A stretch of 64,000 bases of DNA, taken from assembly GCA_000955785.1 (NCBI GenBank), contig JYOD01000124.1, forward strand, positions 36,212-100,211, written 5' to 3'. This document shows, in pieces, positions 36,232 to 43,890 of the stretch (position 1 is its first letter; each line of letters begins with the position of its first letter). The position numbers and the translations under genes were made by a program. Origin of the DNA: Burkholderiaceae bacterium 16 (GTDB lineage Bacteria; Pseudomonadota; Gammaproteobacteria; Burkholderiales; Burkholderiaceae). The notes beneath the pieces are model-generated. The model saw nothing but the letters and a program-made list of their open reading frames with translations. It searched no databases and was not told the DNA's origin.

Positions 36232-37314
36232 ATGATCGGCGGCTGGCACGCATTCATACTCTCGTCCAGTCCATCGTCCATGCCATCCAGCCCTCCCTTG
36301 CCATCCGACCCGCCGCGCATCGTGGTGCTGGTCGCGCCGGACCCCGCGCAGGAGCTTGACGTCACCGGCCCCAGCGCCGTGTTCGGCAATGCCAACCGGC
36401 TTGCCGGACAGCGCTCGCCCGCCTACGAGATCCGCATCGCCAGCGTGCGCGACGACGGCCTGGTGTGCACCGAGAGCGGCATCCGGCTGCTGGCGGATGC
36501 GCCGTATCACCGCATCGGCGAGATGCTGTCAGGCCCGATCGATACCTTGCTTATCGCCGGCGGCTCGGGCCACGCGGCGGCGGCCGAGGACGAGCGGCTG
36601 ATCGGCTGGATCCGCGAGCAGGCGCCGCGCGTGCGCCGCCTGGGCGCGGTCTGCACCGGCGCTTTCGTGCTGGCGCGCACCGGCCTGCTCGACAGTCATC
36701 GCGCCACTACCCACTGGCGCCACGCCGCGCGCCTGGCGCAGCGCCATCCGCTGGTGCAGGTGGACCCAGACCCGATCTGGATTCGCGCCGGCCAGTTGTA
36801 CACCTCGGCCGGCGTCACTGCGGGCATGGACCTGGCGCTGGCGCTGGTGGAGGACGATCTCGGCCACGCCGCATCGCTGGCTGTCGCGCGCGAGCTGGTG
36901 CTGTTCCTGCGCCGGCCTGGCAGCCAGGCGCAGTTCTCCACCTTGCTGCAGGCGCAGAGCGCGCAGAGTCCGGAATTACGCGAATTGCAGGGCTGGATGG
37001 CGGAGCACCTGGCGCGCGACCTGTCGGTGCCCGTGCTGGCGGAGCGCGTGGCGATGAGCCCGCGCAACTTCGCGCGCGTGTTCGCGCGGCAGGTCGGCGA
37101 GACGCCGGCGCGTTACGTAGAGCGGCTGCGGGTGGAGGCGGTGCGGCGCATGCTCGAGGAGGACGGGCGGCGGCTGGAAGGCATCGCCCATGCGACCGGC
37201 TTTGCCAATGCCGACGTCATGCGGCAGGCTTTCCAGCGGCATGTGCAGACCACGCCGGAGCGGTACCGGGCGGCGTTCAGGACCAGGCCGGCGGAGCGGG
37301 GGGAGGTTGCGTAG
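36232..37314 (+). CDS. GlxA-type AraC family regulator with DJ-1/PfpI-like sensor domain
   Basis: The protein has 360 residues. The N-terminal half (about 25-210) is a class I glutamine amidotransferase-like (DJ-1/PfpI) domain with IVVLVAPDPAQELDVTGPSAVF and the nucleophile-elbow Cys141 in LGAVCTGAFVLARTG. The C-terminal 100 residues form an AraC double helix-turn-helix: LSVPVLAERVAMSPRNFARVFARQVGETPARYV and IAHATGFANADVMRQAFQRHV. Such proteins are transcription activators whose sensor domain usually lacks enzyme activity. ATG 36280 is an alternative start and would remove 16 leader residues; neither start has a clear ribosome site. It directly follows an MFS gene. Confidence 0.9.
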   Translation: MIGGWHAFILSSSPSSMPSSPPLPSDPPRIVVLVAPDPAQELDVTGPSAVFGNANRLAGQRSPAYEIRIASVRDDGLVCTESGIRLLADAPYHRIGEMLSGPIDTLLIAGGSGHAAAAEDERLIGWIREQAPRVRRLGAVCTGAFVLARTGLLDSHRATTHWRHAARLAQRHPLVQVDPDPIWIRAGQLYTSAGVTAGMDLALALVEDDLGHAASLAVARELVLFLRRPGSQAQFSTLLQAQSAQSPELRELQGWMAEHLARDLSVPVLAERVAMSPRNFARVFARQVGETPARYVERLRVEAVRRMLEEDGRRLEGIAHATGFANADVMRQAFQRHVQTTPERYRAAFRTRPAERGEVA

Positions 37315-37324
37315 TGGTGGCTTC

Positions 37325-37353
37325 CCCCCTCTCCCACCAAGTGGCAGAGGGGG
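37325..37353. terminator. Hairpin between convergent regulator and htpX genes
   Basis: CCCCCTCT and AGAGGGGG pair exactly around a 13-base loop in the 53-base gap between two convergent stop codons. No long T run follows on either side, so terminator strength is uncertain. Confidence 0.6.
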
Positions 37354-37367
37354 CGGACGAAAGGCGC

Positions 37368-38246
37368 TTAGCCCTTGGCCTGCAACGCAGCAATCCGCTC
37401 CTCGATCGGCGGGTGGCTGGAGAACAGCGACAGCCATGACTTGCCGCCGGCGATCCCCATGGCCTGCATGTTCTGCGGCAGGCCGTCCGGCTCCAGTCCG
37501 CCCAGGCGGCGCAGCGCCGCCACCATCGGCGTCGGGCTGCCCATCAGCCGCGCCGCGCCGGCATCGGCACGGTATTCGCGGTGGCGCGAGAAGGTAGCCA
37601 CGATGATGCTGGCCAGGATGCCGAACACGATCTCGCACACCACCACCGTGATCATGTAGCCGATGCCGGGGCCGCTCGATTCCTCATCGTTCTTGCGCAG
37701 CATCGAATCCACGAAGTAGCCCACCACGCGCGCCAGGAAGATCACGAAGGTGTTGACCACGCCCTGGATCAGCGTGAGCGTGACCATGTCGCCGTTGGCG
37801 ATGTGGGCCACCTCATGCGCCAGCACGGCTTCCACTTCGTCATGCGACATGGTCTGCAGCAGGCCGGTGGAGACCGCCACCAGCGAGTTCTTCTTGGTGG
37901 CGCCGGTGGCGAAGGCGTTGGCCTCGCCTTCATAGATGGCGACTTCCGGCATCGGCAGGCCGGCGCGGTCGGCCAGTTTCTGCACGGTCTGCACCAGCCA
38001 TAGTTCGGTGCTGTTGCCGGGGTGGGTGATGACCTGCGCGCCGGTGGACCACTTGGCGATGGTCTTGGACATCAGCAGCGAAATAAAGGAGCCACCGAAG
38101 CCCATCAGCGCGGCAAAGACCAGCAGCATGCCGAGGTTGAGCCCGTTGCTGGTCAGGAAGCGGTTCACGCCCAGCAGGCTGGCGGTGAAGCTGAGGACAA
38201 GCATGACGGCGAGGTTGGTCGCCAGGAAAAGGAGGACGCGTTTCAT
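37368..38246 (-). CDS. htpX: Membrane zinc metalloprotease HtpX
   Basis: A 292-residue inner-membrane protease of family M48 that helps remove damaged membrane proteins. Two N-terminal helices (VLLFLATNLAVMLVLSF; LGMLLVFAALMGFGGSFISLLM) precede the catalytic zinc motif HEVAHIANGD; two more hydrophobic segments follow (TLIQGVVNTFVIFLARVV; IGYMITVVVCEIVFGILASI), then the third zinc ligand region EYRADAGAARLMG. It closes with the family end FSSHPPIEERIAAL. ATG 38246 (MKRVLLFL) is the standard start. No heat-shock promoter is obvious in the preceding bases. Confidence 0.96.
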   Translation of the reverse strand: MKRVLLFLATNLAVMLVLSFTASLLGVNRFLTSNGLNLGMLLVFAALMGFGGSFISLLMSKTIAKWSTGAQVITHPGNSTELWLVQTVQKLADRAGLPMPEVAIYEGEANAFATGATKKNSLVAVSTGLLQTMSHDEVEAVLAHEVAHIANGDMVTLTLIQGVVNTFVIFLARVVGYFVDSMLRKNDEESSGPGIGYMITVVVCEIVFGILASIIVATFSRHREYRADAGAARLMGSPTPMVAALRRLGGLEPDGLPQNMQAMGIAGGKSWLSLFSSHPPIEERIAALQAKG

Positions 38247-38396
38247 TTTTTGATGTGAAGAAGTGATCGATACAGTGAGGAAACCGGGCGCGCGCATTGC
38301 GGTCATCGCGGGCACGCCGGGTGCTCACGGTGAACGGAAAAATCGCAAGGGCGAACAACGAGTGCGCGCAAGACCAGCTTGCGCGCGGGGAGAGCA

Positions 38397-38852
38397 TCAG
38401 GCGCTGGGTGGGCGCTGCTGGAGGGGAAGGTCGGGGTCGGGCAATGCGCCGGCGCGGTGCGCGGGCGCGCCGCTACCGGCGAGCCCGGCGACAAAGCGCA
38501 GGGGCGAGGCCGGCAACAGGGATTCGGCCAGGTCGGCGCCGGGCTGCGAAGGATCGCCAAGGTCAGCGGAGCCCGGGGCTTCGTCGGGATCCGCCGCGAT
38601 GCTGGCAGCGGCCGCGTCGGCGCGATCCCGGTCATCCACAGCGGCGTATGCGGCATCTTGTGCCGCCTGCGCCGCCGTGCCGCAGGAATCCGGTTGCGCC
38701 CAGCCATGCGACGCTGCGTTGCCGACCGCGCACACGCCTGCGCCTGCCCAGCTCTGGAAGGGCATGACGGCAAGCATCAGAAGTAGCAGCAGGAAGCGGA
38801 TGGCGCGCACAAATAAATTGGTTTGGGATCGCTCGATATGGGGATTCGACAC
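38397..38852 (-). CDS. Secreted protein of unknown function (CzcI-like signal region)
   Basis: The protein has 151 residues. The leader RAIRFLLLLLMLAVMPFQSWAGA looks like a cleaved signal, followed by an Ala/Asp-rich, low-complexity mature chain with two cysteines near the start (GVCAVGNAASHGWAQPDSC). The RFLLLLLMLAVMPFQSWA pattern resembles the start of CzcI-type small regulatory proteins of cation efflux loci, but no efflux genes adjoin, so this is only a hint. Low complexity leaves room for a non-coding alternative. It lies between htpX and the flavoenzyme gene, on the same strand. Confidence 0.5.
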   Translation of the reverse strand: MSNPHIERSQTNLFVRAIRFLLLLLMLAVMPFQSWAGAGVCAVGNAASHGWAQPDSCGTAAQAAQDAAYAAVDDRDRADAAAASIAADPDEAPGSADLGDPSQPGADLAESLLPASPLRFVAGLAGSGAPAHRAGALPDPDLPLQQRPPSA

Positions 38853-38923
38853 GAATCCGTGGCGAGAATTCTACAGGATGCGGCATTGCCACATGTAGTA
38901 CCGCAAGCATCACATCGCAACAC

Positions 38924-40648
38924 TTAGCCGAGGATTCTTTGCGCGGCGCGGGTTCCCCACCAGGCCGCTTCCTCGAACACCGAAACGCCGGACAGGTCCG
39001 CGTGGGCGAACAGGACGCGCCCATCGGCCGCGCGCAGCGCCGCTGCGCCGGCGTTGCCGAGAAAGCCGGTGCGCGGCGAGGCCATGGCGTGCCCGCGCAC
39101 GGTGATCTCCACCGCGTCGGCGTGGCGCCAGAAGGCGCGCCCGTAAGCCGTGCGCAGGTCGGTGGTGGCATAGTCCATCAGTTCGGCGGGGCTGGCCTCC
39201 GCCAGCCAGCGGCGGGTGTCGGCGAGCGGGCGCGGTGCCGCGCCCGGGTCGGCGGCAGCGTCGAGCGGGCAGTAGGCGGTGAACACCGTGGCCGCCGGCA
39301 TCGCTTGCCGGATCAGCTGATGGGTGCTCACCACATAGCCCAACCCGCGCCCGCCGTGCACCACGTTGTCCCAGGCCAGCGGTACGCCGGCTGCCTCCGG
39401 CGGGAAGCCGCGCAGGCGGAAGCTCGACACCATCCACGACGCGCTGGGCGGCAGGTGGCGCGCCGGATCGAATCCGAACTCACTCAGCGGCGCCACACGG
39501 GCGGCCACATGCAGCGGCATGGCACAGATCACGCGGCGCGCGCGGATGCGGTAGAGGCGCGGCGGCCGGGCGCCCACGCCGTCCGGCCACCAGGCGCACA
39601 GCACCGAGACCTCCCGGCCTTGCTCCCGTACCTGCAAGGCCATGCCGGGGCGGCGCCAGGGCTGCGCGCTGGCCTGTTGCCCCGCGCCGCGGTGTGCATC
39701 GATCCGCGCCGAGAGCCGCGTCACCAGCGCATACAGCCCGTCGGGCCAGGTCAGCACGGCGCCGTCGGCGGCATCGCTCGCATGGCCCGCGCGGCTGGCG
39801 AAGTAATACAAGCCGGCCCAGGCGGAGATCAGTTCGTGGCCCGCGCCGTAGTCGTCGCGGCAGCAGTAGTCCACATACGTATGCAGGGTGGGCGACGTAT
39901 AGCCTTCGGCCAGCATCCATTGCCGCATGCTTTGCCGGTCCAGCGCGGTCCAGGCCGGATCCTGCGAGGCCAGCGCCAGCGGAATGGCAAAGGCCTTGCG
40001 TCCATCGCTGCCGCGTGCGGCCTTGAGTTGCTCGACGCGGGCCAGGAAGCGTGCGTGCTGCGCGCCTTCCTCGTCCGGCACGGCGTCGCTGGGCAGCAGG
40101 CCATCGTGCCATTTGCCGTCGAAGAGCAGGCGCTCGTCGGGCGCATGCACCAGCGCGCGCTCGTCGAACTCCGGCCGTGCGGCAAAGGGGTCGCGCCGGA
40201 TCACGCCGGTATCCGCCAGCATCTCGCGGATATGCGTCGATTCGGGCGAGGGCAGCGGCAGGTAGTGCGCGCCGCGCGGGAAGGCCAGTTCGCCGCCGAA
40301 ATTGCCGCCCGCCGCATTGCCGCCGAACTCCGGCCCGTCCACCAGCACGAAATCCTTCAGTCCGCCGCGCGCCAGCTGCCACGCCGCGCTGAGCCCGGCC
40401 ACGCCGCCGCCGAGGATGGCAACGTCGGTCACGATCTCGTCCTGCGCGGGTACGGCCGATGGCCAGCCGGCGGCATCGCGCAGCGCATGGCCTTCGGCCA
40501 TGCCGGGGCGCAACACGACGGGCGCGGGCTCGCGCAGGCCGATGCCAGCCAGGAAGCGGCTGGCATCGTCGCCCAGCCGGTCGCAGCCGGAGAGCACGCC
40601 CAGGCTGGCCGTGCCGGCGCCGGCGATCAGGAAGCGGCGGCGGTCCAT
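38924..40648 (-). CDS. Twin-arginine lipoprotein FAD-dependent oxidoreductase (amine-oxidase-like)
   Basis: The protein has 574 residues. The N-terminus MDRRRFLIAGAG is a twin-arginine signal, and LSGC at 19-22 is a lipobox, so the enzyme should be exported folded with FAD and lipid-anchored. A Rossmann FAD motif follows (VTDVAILGGGVAGLSAAWQL, GGGVAG at 80-85), and later RRVICAMPLHVAARVAP and the FAD-closing VLFAHADLSGVSVFEEAAWWG, a layout like amine oxidases and related desaturases. It ends the minus-strand pair begun by the membrane aminopropyltransferase, 27 bases away, with GGGAG before its ATG. A role in oxidising a polyamine-type product is inferred from context. Confidence 0.85.
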   Translation of the reverse strand: MDRRRFLIAGAGTASLGVLSGCDRLGDDASRFLAGIGLREPAPVVLRPGMAEGHALRDAAGWPSAVPAQDEIVTDVAILGGGVAGLSAAWQLARGGLKDFVLVDGPEFGGNAAGGNFGGELAFPRGAHYLPLPSPESTHIREMLADTGVIRRDPFAARPEFDERALVHAPDERLLFDGKWHDGLLPSDAVPDEEGAQHARFLARVEQLKAARGSDGRKAFAIPLALASQDPAWTALDRQSMRQWMLAEGYTSPTLHTYVDYCCRDDYGAGHELISAWAGLYYFASRAGHASDAADGAVLTWPDGLYALVTRLSARIDAHRGAGQQASAQPWRRPGMALQVREQGREVSVLCAWWPDGVGARPPRLYRIRARRVICAMPLHVAARVAPLSEFGFDPARHLPPSASWMVSSFRLRGFPPEAAGVPLAWDNVVHGGRGLGYVVSTHQLIRQAMPAATVFTAYCPLDAAADPGAAPRPLADTRRWLAEASPAELMDYATTDLRTAYGRAFWRHADAVEITVRGHAMASPRTGFLGNAGAAALRAADGRVLFAHADLSGVSVFEEAAWWGTRAAQRILG

Positions 40649-40675
40649 TCGGGCTCCCCGTGCTGACAACGGCAA

Positions 40676-42187
40676 TCAGCGAATGACATTGCGCCAGTCC
40701 TGCTCGAAATCGTGCACCAGCGTCTGCTCGTTGAGCCGGTTCGCGCGCGCCTCGCGCGGCGCCATGTCGGCGGGGAAGCGGAACATCAGCGCCGTGCTGT
40801 CGGCGTCGAGGAACCTGAGCGGCACGCTGTAGCGCGTCGGCGGCGTGTAGTCGGCGCGCTTGGCCGCAAGGATGAAGCCCCACTCGCCGAAGGACGGCAC
40901 GTAGGCGTGGTAAGGCCAGGTATGCAGGCCCGCTTCGCGCAGCGTGGCGTCGATATCCCAGAACGAGCGCGGCGCGAAGTAGGGCGACGTGGATTGCACC
41001 ACCGCATAGCCCTTCTCGGCGAGATGGTGCGACATCAGCTTGTACATCGGCACCGAGTACAGCTTGCCGAGCCCGAAGTTGGACGGGTCGGGCAGGTCGA
41101 CGATGATGGCGTCGAACATCTCGTTGTGCTGCTCCATCCATTGCGCGGCATCGGCATTGACCACCTGCACGCGCGCGTCCTTGAGCGAGCCCTGGTTCAG
41201 CGCCACCAGCGGTTCGCTGCGCGAGAACAGCGTGGTCATGGCCGGGTCGAGGTCGACCAGCGTGACGTGCTCGATATTCTTGTGCTTGAGGATCTCGCGC
41301 ACCGCCAGCCCGTCGCCGCCGCCGATCACCAGCACGCGGCGCGCCCAGGGCAGCGCTTGCAGCACCGGATGCACCAGCGCCTCGTGGTAGCGATGCTCGT
41401 CGCGCGAGGAGAATTGCAGGTTGCCGTTGATATAGAGGCGCATGTCATCCTTCCAGCGCGTGATCACCAGGCGCTGGTACGGCGTGCTTTCGCTATGGAT
41501 GATCTCGTCGCCGAACATGCCGCGCTCCGCCCAGTGCGTGAGCCGCCCGGAAGCCAGGAAGCCGCCGGCCAGCAGCACCAGCACCAGCGAGGCACGCAGC
41601 ATGCGCGACATGACCGGCTTGAGTTCGTCGCGGAAGATGTGGATGGTGGCCAGCGCCACGCCGGCATTGAGCATGCCGAACAGGAAGCCGGTACGCGACA
41701 GGCCCAGGCGCGGCGCCAGCACCAGCGGGAACACCAGCGAGACTGCCAGCGCCCCGAGGTAGTCGAAGGTAAGCACGCGGCTGACCAGTTCGCTGAAGGC
41801 GGTGCGGCGTGTGTTGAGCACGCGCATGACCAGCGGGATCTCCATGCCCACCAGCACGCCGAGCACGAACACCATGGCGTAGAGCGCGGTGCGAAAGGGC
41901 GCCGACAGCCACGCGAACACCACGAACAGCAGCGCGGCGGAGATGCCGCCGAGCAGCCCGATCAGGATCTCGATATCGATGAAGCGCGCCAGCACGTCTT
42001 CGTCCTTCACATAGCGCGACAGCCAGGAGCCCACGCCCATGGCGAACAGGTAGCAGCCGATGATGGAAGAGAACTGGAGGATGGAATCGCCCAGCAGGTA
42101 GCTGGACAGGGCGCCGGCGATCAGCTCGTAGCCGAGCCCGCAGGACGCCACGATCAACACCGAAAGAACAAGGGTACGGTCGCGCAT
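40676..42187 (-). CDS. Membrane-fused spermidine-synthase-like aminopropyltransferase
   Basis: The protein has 503 residues. The first 210 form about seven membrane helices (SVLIVASCGLGYELIAGAL, IGCYLFAMGVGSWL, LLGGISAALLFVVFAWL and others). The rest is a SpeE-like domain: STPYQRLVITRW, LYINGNLQFSSRDEHRYHEALVHP, the AdoMet-binding VLVIGGGDGLAVREIL, VTLVDLDPAMT, and the active-site DAIIVDLPDP. SpeE enzymes transfer the aminopropyl group of decarboxylated S-adenosylmethionine to an amine. The membrane fusion and the context with SpeD, SPFH and DUF350 genes suggest a membrane-bound acceptor and not simply putrescine. It is divergent from the DUF350 operon. Confidence 0.93.
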   Translation of the reverse strand: MRDRTLVLSVLIVASCGLGYELIAGALSSYLLGDSILQFSSIIGCYLFAMGVGSWLSRYVKDEDVLARFIDIEILIGLLGGISAALLFVVFAWLSAPFRTALYAMVFVLGVLVGMEIPLVMRVLNTRRTAFSELVSRVLTFDYLGALAVSLVFPLVLAPRLGLSRTGFLFGMLNAGVALATIHIFRDELKPVMSRMLRASLVLVLLAGGFLASGRLTHWAERGMFGDEIIHSESTPYQRLVITRWKDDMRLYINGNLQFSSRDEHRYHEALVHPVLQALPWARRVLVIGGGDGLAVREILKHKNIEHVTLVDLDPAMTTLFSRSEPLVALNQGSLKDARVQVVNADAAQWMEQHNEMFDAIIVDLPDPSNFGLGKLYSVPMYKLMSHHLAEKGYAVVQSTSPYFAPRSFWDIDATLREAGLHTWPYHAYVPSFGEWGFILAAKRADYTPPTRYSVPLRFLDADSTALMFRFPADMAPREARANRLNEQTLVHDFEQDWRNVIR

Positions 42188-42407
42188 CAGGTAATCAGTC
42201 GGGTCGGCGGTCGGGATCGGATGGGCAGGGGAGGGAGGGGAGCAGGCGAGCCGCGATACAGGATCGGCCTGGCACGCTGTAAATTGTTGTCATTGCTGGA
42301 AATGGACAACGATATACTTGAGCGCCGGCGCGGTAGCGCAGCCGGCAAGATACTGCCAAAAGTTGAAACCGGAACACGGTCGTGGAACGCGCCGGAGAAT
42401 AACAACG

Positions 42408-42794
42408 ATGCAAGCCATCTACGCCTACGTACTGCACTTGCTGGCTGGCCTTGCCCTGCTGGCAGTGTTCGTCGGAGTCTACACCAGGATCACACCCTTT
42501 CGCGAGTTCACGCTGATCCGCCAGGGCAACCTCGCGGCGGCGCTGTCGCTGTCGGGAGCGATGATCGGTTTTTGCTTTACGCTGTCGTCCAGCATCCAGC
42601 ACAACGACACCTTCCTGATGTTCCTGGCGTGGGCGGTGGGCGCGATGCTGGTCCAGGCGCTGGCCTACGCCGGGCTGACGCGCGCGCTGCCCGACATGGA
42701 CGCCGCGATCGAGTCGAACAATATCGGAATGGGCGGGCTGATGGGCGCCATCTCGGTGACGGTCGGGGCGATCAACGCCGCCTGCCTGTCCTGA
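42408..42794 (+). CDS. DUF350 (YjfL-like) membrane protein
   Basis: A 128-residue inner-membrane protein with four predicted helices: YVLHLLAGLALLAVFVGVYT, AAALSLSGAMIGFCFTLSSSI, DTFLMFLAWAVGAMLVQALA and GGLMGAISVTVGAINAACL. The FREFTLIRQGNLAAALSLSGAMIG block is the DUF350 signature shared with E. coli YjfL. No biochemical role is known. ATG 42408 has GGAG upstream. It is the first gene of a five-gene plus-strand operon (DUF350, SPFH-SHOCT, DUF4178, small protein, SpeD), with a GTTGTC-13-GACAAC dyad at 42286-42310 in the divergent promoter region. Confidence 0.9.
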   Translation: MQAIYAYVLHLLAGLALLAVFVGVYTRITPFREFTLIRQGNLAAALSLSGAMIGFCFTLSSSIQHNDTFLMFLAWAVGAMLVQALAYAGLTRALPDMDAAIESNNIGMGGLMGAISVTVGAINAACLS

Positions 42795-42839
42795 CTGGCC
42801 GGATTTGCTGGAAATTTGCTGAGAACTTTGGGGATCGCC

Positions 42840-43877
42840 ATGAGCATCGGATCGTTCATCAAGAAGCAGTTTATCGACATCCTCCAATGGACCGAGGACA
42901 GCGACGGCGTACTCGCCTGGCGCTACCCGATGGAGGATATGGAAATCCAGTACGGCGGCAGCCTGACCGTGCGCGAGTCGCAGATGGCGGTGTTCGTCAA
43001 CGAAGGCAAGATCGCCGACGTGTTTGGGCCCGGCATGCACAAGCTCACCACGCAGACGCTGCCGGTGCTGACCTACCTGAAGAACTGGGACAAGCTGTTC
43101 GAGTCGCCCTTCAAGTCGGACGTCTACTTCTTCAGCACCCGCCTGCAGATCGGCCGCAAGTGGGGCACCGCCCAGCCCATCACCATCCGCGACGCCGATT
43201 TCGGCATGGTGCGGCTGCGTGCCTTCGGCCTGTACTCATACAAGATCGCCGACGCCGCCAGGTTCTACACGGAAATCAGCGGCACGCGCGCGGAGTACAC
43301 CCGCGACGAGGTGGAAGAGCAGCTGCGCAACCTGCTGATCGCCACCATGACGTCCACGCTGGGCGGCGCCTCGGTGCCGTTCCTCGACATGGCCGCCAAC
43401 CAGGCGCTGATGTCGCAGACCATCCGCGACAAGCTGGCGCCGGAGTTCGAGCGCTATGGCGTGGCGCTGGATAATTTCGCGGTGACCAATGTGTCGCTGC
43501 CGGAAGAACTGCAGAAGGCCATTGACACCCGCATCTCGATGGGCATGATGGGCGATATGGCGAAGTACACGCAGTACCAGGTCGCCACCTCGATCCCGCT
43601 GGCCGCGCAGAACGAAGGCGGCGTGGCCGGGCTGGGCGCCAGCCTGGCGGCCGGCGCGGTGATGGGCCAGGCAATGGCGGGCGGGCTTGGCGCCGCCGCT
43701 GGCGTACAGCCCGCCGCGCCCGCTGCGGCGGCTGCGGTTCCGGCTGCGGCTGCGGCACCCGCGGACGATCCCGCTGCGCGGCTGCAGAAGCTCAAGGACC
43801 TGCTCGACAAGAGCCTGATCTCCCAGGCCGACTTCGATACCGCCAAGGCCGAGATCCTGAAGAAGCTGGTCGGCTGA
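42840..43877 (+). CDS. SPFH domain protein with C-terminal SHOCT helix (virion-core-like YdjI type)
   Basis: The protein has 345 residues. The SPFH/band-7 domain spans about 30-230 with SLTVRESQMAVFVNEGKIADVFGPGMHKLTT, LNNWDKLFE-like edges and the FAVTNVSLPEELQKAIDTRISMG helix; an Ala/Gly-rich linker follows, and the last 30 residues form a SHOCT-type helix pair (RLQKLKDLLDKSLISQADFDTAKAEIL). SPFH proteins form oligomeric rings or scaffolds at membranes. There is no membrane helix here, so attachment is probably through partners such as DUF350 or the DUF4178 protein. ATG 42840 has GGGGA upstream. It lies 45 bases after DUF350. Confidence 0.92.
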   Translation: MSIGSFIKKQFIDILQWTEDSDGVLAWRYPMEDMEIQYGGSLTVRESQMAVFVNEGKIADVFGPGMHKLTTQTLPVLTYLKNWDKLFESPFKSDVYFFSTRLQIGRKWGTAQPITIRDADFGMVRLRAFGLYSYKIADAARFYTEISGTRAEYTRDEVEEQLRNLLIATMTSTLGGASVPFLDMAANQALMSQTIRDKLAPEFERYGVALDNFAVTNVSLPEELQKAIDTRISMGMMGDMAKYTQYQVATSIPLAAQNEGGVAGLGASLAAGAVMGQAMAGGLGAAAGVQPAAPAAAAAVPAAAAAPADDPAARLQKLKDLLDKSLISQADFDTAKAEILKKLVG

Positions 43878-43890
43878 GCGCAGCGGACGC

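Noticed and set aside
38939..40666. A plus-strand open frame opposite the flavoenzyme gene
   Set aside because: It has no domain motifs and ends at the neighbouring gene boundary. The minus-strand protein has a clear signal, lipobox and FAD motif.
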